From Prevotella sp. (lineage in GTDB: Bacteria > Bacteroidota > Bacteroidia > Bacteroidales > Bacteroidaceae): a stretch of 19,030 nt of DNA. Under the pieces are notes generated by a model. It did no database searches. It worked only from the letters and a program-made list of their open reading frames with translations, and had not been told where the DNA came from. The stretch's first letter is position 1, and each line of letters begins with the position of its first letter. Below are positions 6,834 to 14,948 of this stretch, piece by piece. The position numbers were made by a program, and so were the translations under genes. The DNA is taken from NCBI GenBank assembly GCA_017442765.1, contig JAFRZC010000056.1, positions 1 through 19,030 on the forward strand, given 5' to 3'.

Positions 6834-7580
6834 ATGAAGAAGACTATTATTTCATTATTATATATCTTAGCACACACATTGACTACCTCCGCACAATACT
6901 ACATTGAGTGCGAGGACACTTGCCGCCACATGCACGGTATAGACATCAGTCACCATCAAAAAGAAATTTTCTGGGAAGCCATTGGCGAGAACTCAAAAAT
7001 GGCTTTTGTCTATATGAAAGCTACCGAGGGCGGCGATTTTATCGACCCCGCCTTTGAGCGTAACATCCGGTTGGCGAAACGCTATGGGCTGAAAGTGGGA
7101 GTCTATCATTTCTTCCGCGCACAGACAAATCTTGAGACCCAAGCCCGCAACTTCCGCGCTCAATGCCGCCCGGAAGACCAAGACCTGCTGCCAATGATTG
7201 ACATTGAGACAAAACCGTCGGGCATGAGCACCACGGCGTTCGTTGACTCCGTACAAAAATTCCTCGAGATTGTCACACGCATCTACAAACAAAAGCCACT
7301 CGTCTATACTTACACCAACTTCTACAACAACTATCTGTTGGGAAAAGTAAACGACTACAAACTATGGATTGCCCAATATTCGACGAACGAGCCAAGGCTG
7401 CGCGACGAACGCGACTACATCATGTGGCAATATACGGCCAAGGGACGCATCAACGGTGTGCAGGGATACGTGGACAAGAACCGGTTTATGGGGCGACACT
7501 CTATGCGCGAGATCCGATTCCGCAAAGATGCGACTCCTCACGGACATAGCCGTGTAGAAGTATATCCGGTGGAAAAATAG
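6834..7580 (+). CDS. Exported GH25 family muramidase (lysozyme)
   Basis: 248 residues. A signal peptide (1-20, ending TTSA before QYY) directs export. The body is a GH25 domain: GIDISHHQ (35-42) with Asp37 at the end of the first strand, YMKATEGGDF (60-69), GVYHFF (89-94), MIDIE (121-125) with the catalytic Asp/Glu pair, LWIAQY (177-182) and MWQYTAKGRINGVQGYVDKNRF (198 onward). Each matches the characteristic GH25 strand motifs. The family cleaves the beta-1,4 bond between MurNAc and GlcNAc in peptidoglycan. The length is a single catalytic domain plus a short basic tail, with no cell-wall-binding repeats. It is probably a periplasmic or secreted remodelling enzyme, and I see no phage genes around it. 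It has its own near-leaderless promoter; the next gene starts 52 nt downstream. Confidence 0.93.
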   Translation: MKKTIISLLYILAHTLTTSAQYYIECEDTCRHMHGIDISHHQKEIFWEAIGENSKMAFVYMKATEGGDFIDPAFERNIRLAKRYGLKVGVYHFFRAQTNLETQARNFRAQCRPEDQDLLPMIDIETKPSGMSTTAFVDSVQKFLEIVTRIYKQKPLVYTYTNFYNNYLLGKVNDYKLWIAQYSTNEPRLRDERDYIMWQYTAKGRINGVQGYVDKNRFMGRHSMREIRFRKDATPHGHSRVEVYPVEK

Positions 7581-7632
7581 AGAGCTAATCAAATAAAGAA
7601 CAAACTGAAACAGTCAATAAATAAGTAAGAAT

Positions 7633-8841
7633 ATGGCCATCATAAAATGTCCCGAGTGTGGACACCAAGTCAGCGACAAAGCCCCCACCTGCCCATCGTG
7701 CGGAGTTGAGATAGCAGGACACATTATCCGCTGCAAATATTGCGGCGAGGTTTATCTGAACGACTCAAGTGTATGCCCGAACTGTCACGACACATGGAAA
7801 CAAGACGCCGAAGATTTACAGGAAGATAAAGTGACTCTGCTGACCTCGCCTGTCAGCACAACCGTGTCTAAGTCCGATATGCCCGAAGACAGGGAGGAAA
7901 CCTATCGTGTAGAAACAGACGAAGGTGAAGAAAAGAAAAAAGGCAAACGTGACTATAGTGCACTCATCGTCTCGTTCGTCCTCGCGCTCATCATCTGCGG
8001 CTGTTGCCTCTACTTCTATAGCAATGCGAAGACAGAGAAAGAGAGTACAGCATACGAATATGCAATGAAAAGCCGCGAGATGGCTGTACTCGAGAGCTAT
8101 CTGAAAACTTACGTCGATGCCCCTAAAAGCCATCGAGACGACATAGAAAAGCGAATAACCGAACTGAAGAGCATCGATCAGGATTGGGTCAACGCACTGG
8201 TGAGTAACTCAAAAGCCAACTTCCGCAGGTATGCCGACACGCATCCCGACTCGAAACATAAAGAAGAGGCATTGCGGAAAATTGACTCTATTGACTGGGC
8301 ACTGGCACAGAAAAACAATACTATCGACGGCATGAGAGAATATCTTGCCGACCACGAGAAAGGTCTCCATGCCGATGAAGCCAATGAGCGTATCAAGAAG
8401 CTCAACGCTCTTCTCGTCACACCAGAAGAGCAGACAATGATAGCCGGACTCTTCAGAAAGTTCTTCCAAAGCGTCAACTCAAAAAACGGCGAGGCCCTAT
8501 CGCTATATGTCACTCCGACAATGACCTCGCTTATCGGGCAGCCAAATGCCACCAAAGCTGACGTGCAGGCCTTCATGGAGAAGCAGTACAAAGAGAATGT
8601 GTCGAACCTGAACTGGCATATTCTCGGCGACTACAAGATACAAAAGCATGAGACTGCAGACGGGAAATATGAATATATGGTGGGCTTCTCTGCGACAAAG
8701 GTTGAAGAACACAAGGACAACTCAAAGGCTGAGGGGAAATACAGCATTTCGGGTGTGGTTTCTCCCGACAGGAAGATCAGCCAGCTCAACATGACAAAGC
8801 TCGCTACTCCCGAACAACCTACGCCACAAAGTCAGCAGTAA
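7633..8841 (+). CDS. Zinc-ribbon, single-pass membrane protein with helical repeats
   Basis: 402 residues. Two tandem zinc ribbons open the protein: Cys6/9/20/23 and Cys34/37/48/51 (CPEC, CPSC, CKYC, CPNC). A charged linker (about 55-107) leads to one transmembrane helix (about 108-130, LIVSFVLALIICGCCLYFY). After it come three similar helical units of about 39 residues (roughly 141-182, 183-221, 222-260), each with a YL-type helix, a P/K-rich turn and an EA..RI..L helix. The C-terminal domain (about 265-390) has an NTF2/DUF4878-like feel (FFQSVNSKNGEALSLYVTPTM...). The ribbons would be cytosolic and the repeats periplasmic by the usual charge rule (KKKGKRD precedes the helix). Function unknown. 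It ends 3 nt before nudC, so they share an operon. Confidence 0.85.
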   Translation: MAIIKCPECGHQVSDKAPTCPSCGVEIAGHIIRCKYCGEVYLNDSSVCPNCHDTWKQDAEDLQEDKVTLLTSPVSTTVSKSDMPEDREETYRVETDEGEEKKKGKRDYSALIVSFVLALIICGCCLYFYSNAKTEKESTAYEYAMKSREMAVLESYLKTYVDAPKSHRDDIEKRITELKSIDQDWVNALVSNSKANFRRYADTHPDSKHKEEALRKIDSIDWALAQKNNTIDGMREYLADHEKGLHADEANERIKKLNALLVTPEEQTMIAGLFRKFFQSVNSKNGEALSLYVTPTMTSLIGQPNATKADVQAFMEKQYKENVSNLNWHILGDYKIQKHETADGKYEYMVGFSATKVEEHKDNSKAEGKYSISGVVSPDRKISQLNMTKLATPEQPTPQSQQ

Positions 8842-8844
8842 GCC

Positions 8845-9639
8845 ATGACCCGTTGGTTTGTCTTCAACAACTCCAAGCTATTGCTTCAGATGCTGCCCGA
8901 CGGTTCTTATGCCATTCCCCAAGCAGTACAGCCGCCGTTGCCCGTTACTAAAGACAATGAGCCTTTACTGGTAACTCGTCTTCCCGACGGCAGCAATGTG
9001 ATGACCTACACTGTCTCCAAGCTCCCCGCCCCAATCCCCTCTTCCCTCCCATCTCTCTTCTACGACCTGCGCCAAAGCTATTTTGTCCTGCCCGAAGACA
9101 CCTATGTCATGGCAGGGAAATGCCATGAGCTGGTCTATTGGAATCAGCGCACACGCTACTGCGGACATTGCGCGTCTCCCTTAGAACTCAACAAAGGACC
9201 TTATAAGGAATGCCCATCATGCGGGCAACTCTTTTGGCCGACACTCTCCACAGCCGTCATCGTGCTCATCAGTCGCGACGATGAGGTGTTGCTCGTGCGT
9301 TCCCGCGATTTTAGGGGAAACCACTACGGGTTGGTTGCGGGATTTGTTGAAACCGGCGAATCGCTCGAAGCGGCAATCTGCCGGGAAGTAAAAGAGGAGA
9401 CGAACCTTGAGATACAAGACCTCACCTATTTTGGCTCACAGCCCTGGCCTTACCCATGTGGTCTTATGGTGGGCTTCATGGCCAAGTATAAAGGTGGAGA
9501 ACTGCAATTACAGGAAAGCGAGCTCGCAACGGGCGGATGGTTTCATTACACCAAGCTGCCTGAGATTCCGCAGAAAATGAGTATAGCACGAAAGCTTATC
9601 GACAACTGGGTAAATCGGAAGAGTCATGAAAGAGATTAG
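8845..9639 (+). CDS. nudC: NADH pyrophosphatase / NAD-cap hydrolase NudC (Nudix)
   Basis: 264 residues. Layout is typical of NudC: a divergent N-terminal domain, a zinc ribbon with Cys106/109/123/126 (CGHC...CPSC), then the Nudix domain. The Nudix box runs 166-188 (GFVETGESLEAAICREVKEE..): Glu172, Arg180, Glu181, Glu184 and Glu185 are all present, while the usual Gly before the last hydrophobic is Asn187. The NADH-specificity motif SQPWPYP follows at 198-204. The family hydrolyses NAD(H) to NMN(H) and AMP and removes NAD caps from RNA. Residues about 60-70 (LPAPIPSSLPS) come from a CT-rich stretch and may be a small insertion. The start is 3 nt after the zinc-ribbon gene, and the end overlaps the oxidoreductase by 14 nt, so translation is coupled. 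Confidence 0.95.
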   Translation: MTRWFVFNNSKLLLQMLPDGSYAIPQAVQPPLPVTKDNEPLLVTRLPDGSNVMTYTVSKLPAPIPSSLPSLFYDLRQSYFVLPEDTYVMAGKCHELVYWNQRTRYCGHCASPLELNKGPYKECPSCGQLFWPTLSTAVIVLISRDDEVLLVRSRDFRGNHYGLVAGFVETGESLEAAICREVKEETNLEIQDLTYFGSQPWPYPCGLMVGFMAKYKGGELQLQESELATGGWFHYTKLPEIPQKMSIARKLIDNWVNRKSHERD

Positions 9640-10609
9640 TTGGGGATTTATCGGATGCGGAGAGGTGACCGAGAAAAAATCGGGGCCGGCGTTCAACGAG
9701 GTTGACGGGTCGCATGTCGAGGCCGTCATGAGCCGCAGCAAGGAAAAAGCACAATCGTATGCCAGCCGTCATCATATAAAAAAATGGTACACCGACCCAC
9801 AGCAAATCATCGACGACCCGGATGTGAATGCGGTTTACATCGCCACACCGCCGTCGAGCCATGTCACATTTGCCATCATGGCCATGAAGGCAGGCAAGCC
9901 GGTCTATGTGGAGAAGCCACTGGCCTCATGCTACGAAGATTGTGTGCGTATTAACCGTGTGAGCGAGGATACGGGAGTGCCCTGTTTCGTAGCCTACTAC
10001 CGCCGTTATCTTCCTTACTTTCAGCGAGTGAAGCAGATCATCCGCCAAGGAGCTATCGGCAAGATAGCCAATGTGCAACTGCGCTTCTCCGTACCGCCAC
10101 GCGAGCTCGACTACAACAGTGCCGGGAACCTTCCTTGGCGGTTGCAACCCGACATTGCCGGCGGCGGCTACTTCTACGACCTCGCCCCCCATCAGCTCGA
10201 CCTGCTGCAAGACCTTTTCGGCATCATCACCCATGCCCATGGCTACACCGCCAACCGTGCCGGACTCTACAAGGCCGAGGACACCATCAGTGCGGCATTC
10301 ATGTTTGAGGACGGATTACCGGGAAGTGCCTCATGGTGCTTCGTCGGACACAAGAGTGCCAAGGAAGATTGCATCGACATTGTTGGCGAACAGGGCATCC
10401 TCTCATTTTCCGTATTCAACTACTCCCCTATCCGGCTCACCGACGGCAATGGCACCGAGGAAATCATGGTAGCCAATCCTCCATACGTGCAGCTGCCCAT
10501 CATCAGGAATGTCATTGAAGACCTGCAAGGCACTGCCACCTGCCAGTGCACGAGCATCAGCGCCACTCCTGTCAACTGGGTGATGGACCGCATATTAGGG
10601 AAACTCTAA
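9626..10609 (+). CDS. Gfo/Idh/MocA family NAD(P)-dependent oxidoreductase
   Basis: 327 residues. The N-terminal Rossmann fold starts GFIGCGEVTE (7-16), with the GxxGxG nucleotide-binding loop. The family signature YVEKPLA (94-100; Lys97 contacts cofactor and substrate) is present. The C-terminal alpha/beta domain carries DLAPHQLDLL, with Asp185 and His189 at the usual active-site positions. Members oxidise or reduce sugars, inositols or related polyols, and the exact substrate cannot be read from sequence. Overlap with nudC (14 nt) and a 12-nt gap to the DUF4421 gene place it mid-operon. It has no signal peptide, so it is cytosolic, unlike the Tat-exported Bacteroidetes branch. Confidence 0.93.
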   Translation: MKEISWGFIGCGEVTEKKSGPAFNEVDGSHVEAVMSRSKEKAQSYASRHHIKKWYTDPQQIIDDPDVNAVYIATPPSSHVTFAIMAMKAGKPVYVEKPLASCYEDCVRINRVSEDTGVPCFVAYYRRYLPYFQRVKQIIRQGAIGKIANVQLRFSVPPRELDYNSAGNLPWRLQPDIAGGGYFYDLAPHQLDLLQDLFGIITHAHGYTANRAGLYKAEDTISAAFMFEDGLPGSASWCFVGHKSAKEDCIDIVGEQGILSFSVFNYSPIRLTDGNGTEEIMVANPPYVQLPIIRNVIEDLQGTATCQCTSISATPVNWVMDRILGKL

Positions 10610-10621
10610 GCGTGAAAGAAA

Positions 10622-11737
10622 ATGAATAGGTGTGTCGGGCTCATCTTTTGGTTGCTATGGCTGACAGCCTGTGCCTTTGCACATCCCTCGACGGAACTGT
10701 GCCATTCAGGAGCTTGCGACACCATTGGCAACGAGACATCCACGCTTCAGAAAAATGTCGATGCCGCCTATAAAGTGGTGAAGTCGCTCAACCATATCGA
10801 TACCCTCTACATAGAACCGCAGCATTTCAACTACACGGTGATGCTGCAGAACACCAACACTTACGAAGTCTATCGTCTGAACGACAACGAAGGACACAGC
10901 ATCACTTTTGCTCCGCGCCCGTCTGTCAAGATTGGCCCTTACTTCGGATGGCGATGGCTCTTCCTTGGCTATACCATCGACGTGAGCCATCTGGGCGACA
11001 GCAAGACAAAAGAAGAGTACGACCTCAGCCTCTACAGCTCAAAAATCGGCATAGACCTTTTCTACAGAAAGAGCGGCAACGACTATCTCATCCGGGAGAT
11101 GGATCTCGGAAAAGACATCAACACCTCCGCCATCAAGAATGCCCACTACGATGGTCTCAATGCCAGCATCAAAGGCTTCAATGTCTATTATATTTTCAAT
11201 CACCGCCGGTTTTCCTATCCCGCCGCTTTTAGCCAGAGTACCGTGCAGCGCATCAGCTGCGGCTCACCGCTTGTCGGCATCGGCTACACTCGTCATTCAC
11301 TTAGCGTTGACTGGAACAAGCTCGGCCAAGTAGTTGAGCAACGGTTAGGAACCGATGTTGCCGAAGAGCGTATCAACAAATCTTTGATGTTCGAAAAGAT
11401 ACAATACACCGACGTGTCCGTATCGGGCGGCTATGCCTACAACTGGGTGTTCGCACGCAACTGGCTGTTCGCCTCCTCGCTATCCCTTGCACTGGCCTAT
11501 AAGCGCACCAAGGGCGATTCGCGCTACGACCATTTCACCCTGCGCAACTTCACCATAAAAAACTTCAACCTCGATGGTGTGGGCCGCTTCGGCATTGTAT
11601 GGAACAACACGCGATGGTATGCGGGAACAAGTGCCATCATGCATGCCTACAACTACAATAAGAAAGAGTTTTCCACCAACAACATCTTCGGTAGCATAAA
11701 CATCTATGTAGGCTTTAATTTCATGAGACGACGCTGA
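10622..11737 (+). CDS. DUF4421-type exported protein, probably outer-membrane
   Basis: 371 residues. The signal peptide is hydrophobic up to CAFA (about residue 20), and cleavage before HPS is likely. LTAC (Cys17) could be read as a lipobox, but a barrel-like protein favours signal peptidase I. The mature part resembles DUF4421: DTLYIEPQHFNYTVMLQNTN followed by repeated amphipathic strands rich in aromatic residues (SVKIGPYFGWRWLFLGYTID, LYSSKIGIDLFYRKSGNDY, VSGGYAYNWVFARNWLFASS, LDGVGRFGIVWNNTRWYAG, GSINIYVGFNF). It ends in an aromatic F-M-R-R-R tail after a strand. That pattern is consistent with an outer-membrane beta-barrel. The role is unknown. It is last in its operon and faces the polysaccharide operon across a gap holding element B. 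Confidence 0.82.
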   Translation: MNRCVGLIFWLLWLTACAFAHPSTELCHSGACDTIGNETSTLQKNVDAAYKVVKSLNHIDTLYIEPQHFNYTVMLQNTNTYEVYRLNDNEGHSITFAPRPSVKIGPYFGWRWLFLGYTIDVSHLGDSKTKEEYDLSLYSSKIGIDLFYRKSGNDYLIREMDLGKDINTSAIKNAHYDGLNASIKGFNVYYIFNHRRFSYPAAFSQSTVQRISCGSPLVGIGYTRHSLSVDWNKLGQVVEQRLGTDVAEERINKSLMFEKIQYTDVSVSGGYAYNWVFARNWLFASSLSLALAYKRTKGDSRYDHFTLRNFTIKNFNLDGVGRFGIVWNNTRWYAGTSAIMHAYNYNKKEFSTNNIFGSINIYVGFNFMRRR

Positions 11738-11768
11738 GTTGCTTACAGCCAAGAACAGGCTTTACATG

Positions 11769-11831
11769 AAAATTCCCTAGGGAATTTTCTGCGAAAGACC
11801 ACCTTTCAACAAAAATTCCCTAGGGAATTTT
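11769..11831. repeat. Double palindrome repeat element B
   Basis: AAAATTCCCTAGGGAATTTT occurs twice (11769-11788 and 11812-11831). Each copy is a perfect 20-bp palindrome, and 23 nt separate them. The spacer contains TGCGAAAGA (11790-11798) and GAAAG...CTTTC, which could form an inner stem. Each palindrome can fold into an 8-bp stem with a CTAG loop ending in TTTT, or the two can pair with each other. It lies between converging operons and shares architecture and core with the element at 4206-4264. A termination role is inferred. Confidence 0.8.
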
Positions 11832-11854
11832 ACCTCAAGCGTATGTGTTGACGC

Positions 11855-11879
11855 AAAAAACTGAAGCCCGCTATTTCAG
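11855..11879 (-). terminator. Probable intrinsic terminator of the polysaccharide operon
   Basis: Reading the minus strand after the stop at 11900, CTGAA (11879-11875) pairs with TTCAG (11865-11861) across a 9-nt loop, followed by six T (11860-11855). The stem is only 5 bp, so efficiency may be modest; element B just beyond could back it up. Confidence 0.5.
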
Positions 11880-11899
11880 GAAGAGGCGCATCTCACTTA

Positions 11900-13813
11900 T
11901 CAACCCTCTTTATCCAACTGTGTGTAAACGGAATTTTTCGAGATAAATTCCGGCACAATTTCCTTCATCTTCGCCACGATAGCCATGTCGTCAAATGTCT
12001 GAGCTGTGGCTATCAGTTCGTATATCTGCTGACTCACCTCGCCATATTCATATTCACGCACCTTGGCAATGCGGATTTTCTCGTGGAAGCTTGGCAGTGT
12101 GTCCTCCTCATTTGAGAGCATCTCCTCATACAATTTCTCTCCGGCACGAAGGCCCGTGTACTTGATTTCCACATCCTTCGCACCCGATAGTTTTATCATG
12201 CGCTTGGCCAGATCGGCAATTTTCACAGGCTTGCCCATGTCGAAGACAAATATCTCTCCACCATTGCCATGCGTCCCGGCCTCCAACACAAGCTTACAGG
12301 CCTCGGGAATCAACATAAAGTAGCGGATGATATTCGGGTCGGTCACCGTCACCGGCCCGCCCTCTTTGATTTGCTGCTCAAACAACGGTATCACAGAGCC
12401 ATTCGAGCCTAACACATTGCCGAAACGGGTTGTCACAAACTGGCACGACTTCTCCGGCAGGCTGTTGTTCAACGCCTGCACATAAATCTCACAGATGCGC
12501 TTCGAGCACCCCATCACGTTTGTCGGGTTCACCGCCTTGTCAGTTGAGATCATCACGAACTTCTTTACCCCATACTTCACGCTCAGGTCAGCCACCACCT
12601 TCGTGCCATAGACATTGTTCTGAATACTCTCGCTCGGATTATCCTCCATCATCGGCACATGCTTATACGCCGCCGCATGGAACACATAGTCAGGTCGGTA
12701 GGTTTTGAAGATACGCTCCATGCGCTCTGCGTTAGCTATCGAGGCCATCAGCGTGTGCGACTTAATCTGCGGATAGTCGTGGGCCAGTTCCAAGCGCAAG
12801 TCATGCTGCGGCGTTTCTGCCTGATCAACAAGAATCAACTCTGCCGGCTCATACTTCGCAATCTGCCGAACCATCTCCGAGCCTATCGACCCCGCAGAAC
12901 CGGTAATCAGAATCTTCTTGCCCGTCAACAGCTCACCAATAGCTTTCATATCCACCTGTATCTCGTTGCGGGGCAACAAGTCCTCCACATTAACCTCCTT
13001 CAAGGCATGGCTTCCGAACGTCTGACCTGGTATCCACTTCTCTGGCGACTGCATCATATAGATACGCACCCCAGCGGAAATCAACCAGTCTTGCAACACT
13101 TCATCACTACGAAATGCCTCATTCTGCATCGGAGAAACGAGAACCGCCTGAATATGCAAGTCTTTCAGTACAGAGACAATAGACTCATCGCCCTCATAGA
13201 CACGCGTTCCCATGAGGATTCGCCCTGCATATCCGACCTCATTTGCAATAAATCCTTTTAATTGGAAACGCGATGGCTTCTCATTCCTAAGGCTCTTCGC
13301 CAAACCGATACCACCGTCTTTCACACCATATATCATTGCACGCATACCCTTGTCAGAGCTGAACGCCACATCGTAAAGCGACTTCACCAACACACGGATT
13401 CCCCACATCGCAACCGTCGAAACGATATATATCGACAAGATATGCCGCGTACCCAGTGGCACAAACAACGGTTTGAACACTTGAGGATAGCTCAATATCG
13501 GATAATGCAGCAACACGACCACGCCACATGCCGCAGCCATCGCATACCCCACACGCTGCAAATCGACAAACGACGAGTAGCGGATGATGCCCGAATACGT
13601 CCTGAACAAGCGGAACATTACGACGTTTACGACGATATAAAGCCCCAACGTCCTGCTGACAGGAACAATATTGGCCAATGTCTGACTGCCTCTGAAGAAC
13701 AGCCAGAACACCAACAATCCCGAAAGAAAGCAAATCAGGCAATCCAATATCAGGATACACCAATAAGGAAGTGCATTCTTCGAAAAATACCAATTTAGAA
13801 TTTTATCAATCAT
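11900..13813 (-). CDS. Membrane-bound UDP-sugar 4,6-dehydratase, PglF/CapD/WbpM-like
   Basis: 637 residues, the size of the long membrane-bound 4,6-dehydratases. N-terminal hydrophobic segments (about 17-40, 55-70, 88-105, 125-143) anchor it. They are followed by a first nucleotide-binding-like domain (about 155-260) and the catalytic SDR domain: GSAGSIGSE (305-313) for NAD, HAAAYKHVPMMEDNP (379-393), and STDKAVNPTNVMGCSKR (423-439). In this family the SDR Tyr of YxxxK is Met, giving MGCSK (Met434, Lys438), exactly as seen. The reaction converts UDP-GlcNAc to the 4-keto-6-deoxy sugar. With the PLP aminotransferase and acetyltransferase upstream in the operon it fits step one of diacetylbacillosamine-type synthesis. 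CapD-like use in another capsule sugar is possible. It is last in the operon, 38 nt after the preceding gene. Confidence 0.9.
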   Translation of the reverse strand: MIDKILNWYFSKNALPYWCILILDCLICFLSGLLVFWLFFRGSQTLANIVPVSRTLGLYIVVNVVMFRLFRTYSGIIRYSSFVDLQRVGYAMAAACGVVVLLHYPILSYPQVFKPLFVPLGTRHILSIYIVSTVAMWGIRVLVKSLYDVAFSSDKGMRAMIYGVKDGGIGLAKSLRNEKPSRFQLKGFIANEVGYAGRILMGTRVYEGDESIVSVLKDLHIQAVLVSPMQNEAFRSDEVLQDWLISAGVRIYMMQSPEKWIPGQTFGSHALKEVNVEDLLPRNEIQVDMKAIGELLTGKKILITGSAGSIGSEMVRQIAKYEPAELILVDQAETPQHDLRLELAHDYPQIKSHTLMASIANAERMERIFKTYRPDYVFHAAAYKHVPMMEDNPSESIQNNVYGTKVVADLSVKYGVKKFVMISTDKAVNPTNVMGCSKRICEIYVQALNNSLPEKSCQFVTTRFGNVLGSNGSVIPLFEQQIKEGGPVTVTDPNIIRYFMLIPEACKLVLEAGTHGNGGEIFVFDMGKPVKIADLAKRMIKLSGAKDVEIKYTGLRAGEKLYEEMLSNEEDTLPSFHEKIRIAKVREYEYGEVSQQIYELIATAQTFDDMAIVAKMKEIVPEFISKNSVYTQLDKEG

Positions 13814-13851
13814 AATACTCTATGTTTTGTTCTAAATAATTATCATCACTC

Positions 13852-14940
13852 TCAATTTTTCAAGAGGCCACCCGCTAATCTCCATGCATATAGCCACAAC
13901 GAGAAGAAAGGTTGCCACAAAGCCTCATGGGGGTAATGCCTGGCCAGATAGATGTCACGTCTCAAATTAAAGAAGAAGCGGGAGAGAGCCGTTTTTGTCG
14001 AACCCCATGAGCGTTTGTCACTATGCCCCATGTTTCCGGTCAGCATAATCTCTCTCAATATAAACCGTCCTTCCTTCTCATTAGGTTTCATCAGCAGATA
14101 TTTATCCTCTAATCCAAAAACCTTGCATAACACCCACATCAGTCCACGGGCATATCGCTCCATACCCAAGGTTTTGATCCATTTCACCGAATCTCGTCTT
14201 TCATCCTCCGTAAATCCTTGTCGCAGGACATAAAAATAATCCATCACCTGTCGCAGTCCCACCCCATGCCCACAGAAATGCTGGTAGCCATGTAGCAGGA
14301 TAAACACGCGGTCAAATGCCAGCGAGGGCATGTCACTCTCCATCATCGGATGATGCAATTTGCAGAACCGATGCAATCGGTAGTTCCGCAGTGGACTGCT
14401 AAGATACGAAGGCCAAATATGAACTTCTATATGTACACCCTCGATCAAATGGAAATGAACATGGTGATAGTTCACTCCATATAGATTCCCGTCCTTGTCA
14501 AATTTTCGGGCAAAGTCATATATCCGCTTTCGTCCGCCGTCAACCCAAATATCAACGTCTCCCGACGTGCGTCGCAATTGTGCTGGATAGTAGCGTCCGA
14601 CAGCTGTGCCTTTCAGTATTTCACAAGCGAAGCCATTATCCCTAAAATATTTCACGACCTGTTTCCCTGCCTCTGTCATCTTCCGCGAGTTCTCCTCCAC
14701 CATCTGCACGATTGCAATCCATTGCAGCCACACTTTCCTTGGAATCTCAACCACAGTCACAGTGTCATTAGCCCTTAACCTTTCCAAACCACTGAGCATA
14801 ACCCCGTGCACCGTTTGGTCAAAGGCAATCTTTAGAGCCTTTTCCCAATCCCTTTCAGTATAGGTCCTCGACAAAGAGTCTCTTGCTCCCGTTGTCACCA
14901 GCAGCAATTCAAAAAACAGTTCGTAACCTTTATTCTTCAT
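13852..14940 (-). CDS. Nucleotidyltransferase-fold protein (NTP_transf_5-like)
   Basis: 362 residues, no signal peptide. The central part has the minimal nucleotidyltransferase pattern: LKGTAVGRYYP (109-119), then RRTSGDVDIWVDGG (123-136) with the Asp128/Asp130 metal pair, and a later strand HIEVHIWPSYL (170-180) that supplies the third acidic residue. Flanking helices (FFELLL...DWEKALKIAFDQTVHGVMLSGL; MDYFYVLRQGFTEDE...) match the overall layout of NTP_transf_5 proteins. These are often found in polysaccharide or peptide-modification loci and have no settled activity. Here it lies between the aminotransferase (8 nt gap) and the dehydratase, so it is part of the sugar operon. It could transfer a nucleotide or other group to the glycan or to a partner protein; that is speculation. 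His is frequent around residues 159-170 (YHHVHFHLIEGVH). Confidence 0.8.
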   Translation of the reverse strand: MKNKGYELFFELLLVTTGARDSLSRTYTERDWEKALKIAFDQTVHGVMLSGLERLRANDTVTVVEIPRKVWLQWIAIVQMVEENSRKMTEAGKQVVKYFRDNGFACEILKGTAVGRYYPAQLRRTSGDVDIWVDGGRKRIYDFARKFDKDGNLYGVNYHHVHFHLIEGVHIEVHIWPSYLSSPLRNYRLHRFCKLHHPMMESDMPSLAFDRVFILLHGYQHFCGHGVGLRQVMDYFYVLRQGFTEDERRDSVKWIKTLGMERYARGLMWVLCKVFGLEDKYLLMKPNEKEGRFILREIMLTGNMGHSDKRSWGSTKTALSRFFFNLRRDIYLARHYPHEALWQPFFSLWLYAWRLAGGLLKN

Positions 14941-14948
14941 TCAACTGT

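Noticed and set aside
12659..13798. Two adjoining plus-strand open frames of 200 and 178 codons antisense to the dehydratase gene
   Set aside because: They mirror a well-supported dehydratase reading frame, have no family motifs and are rich in His/Arg as expected from reverse-strand reading.
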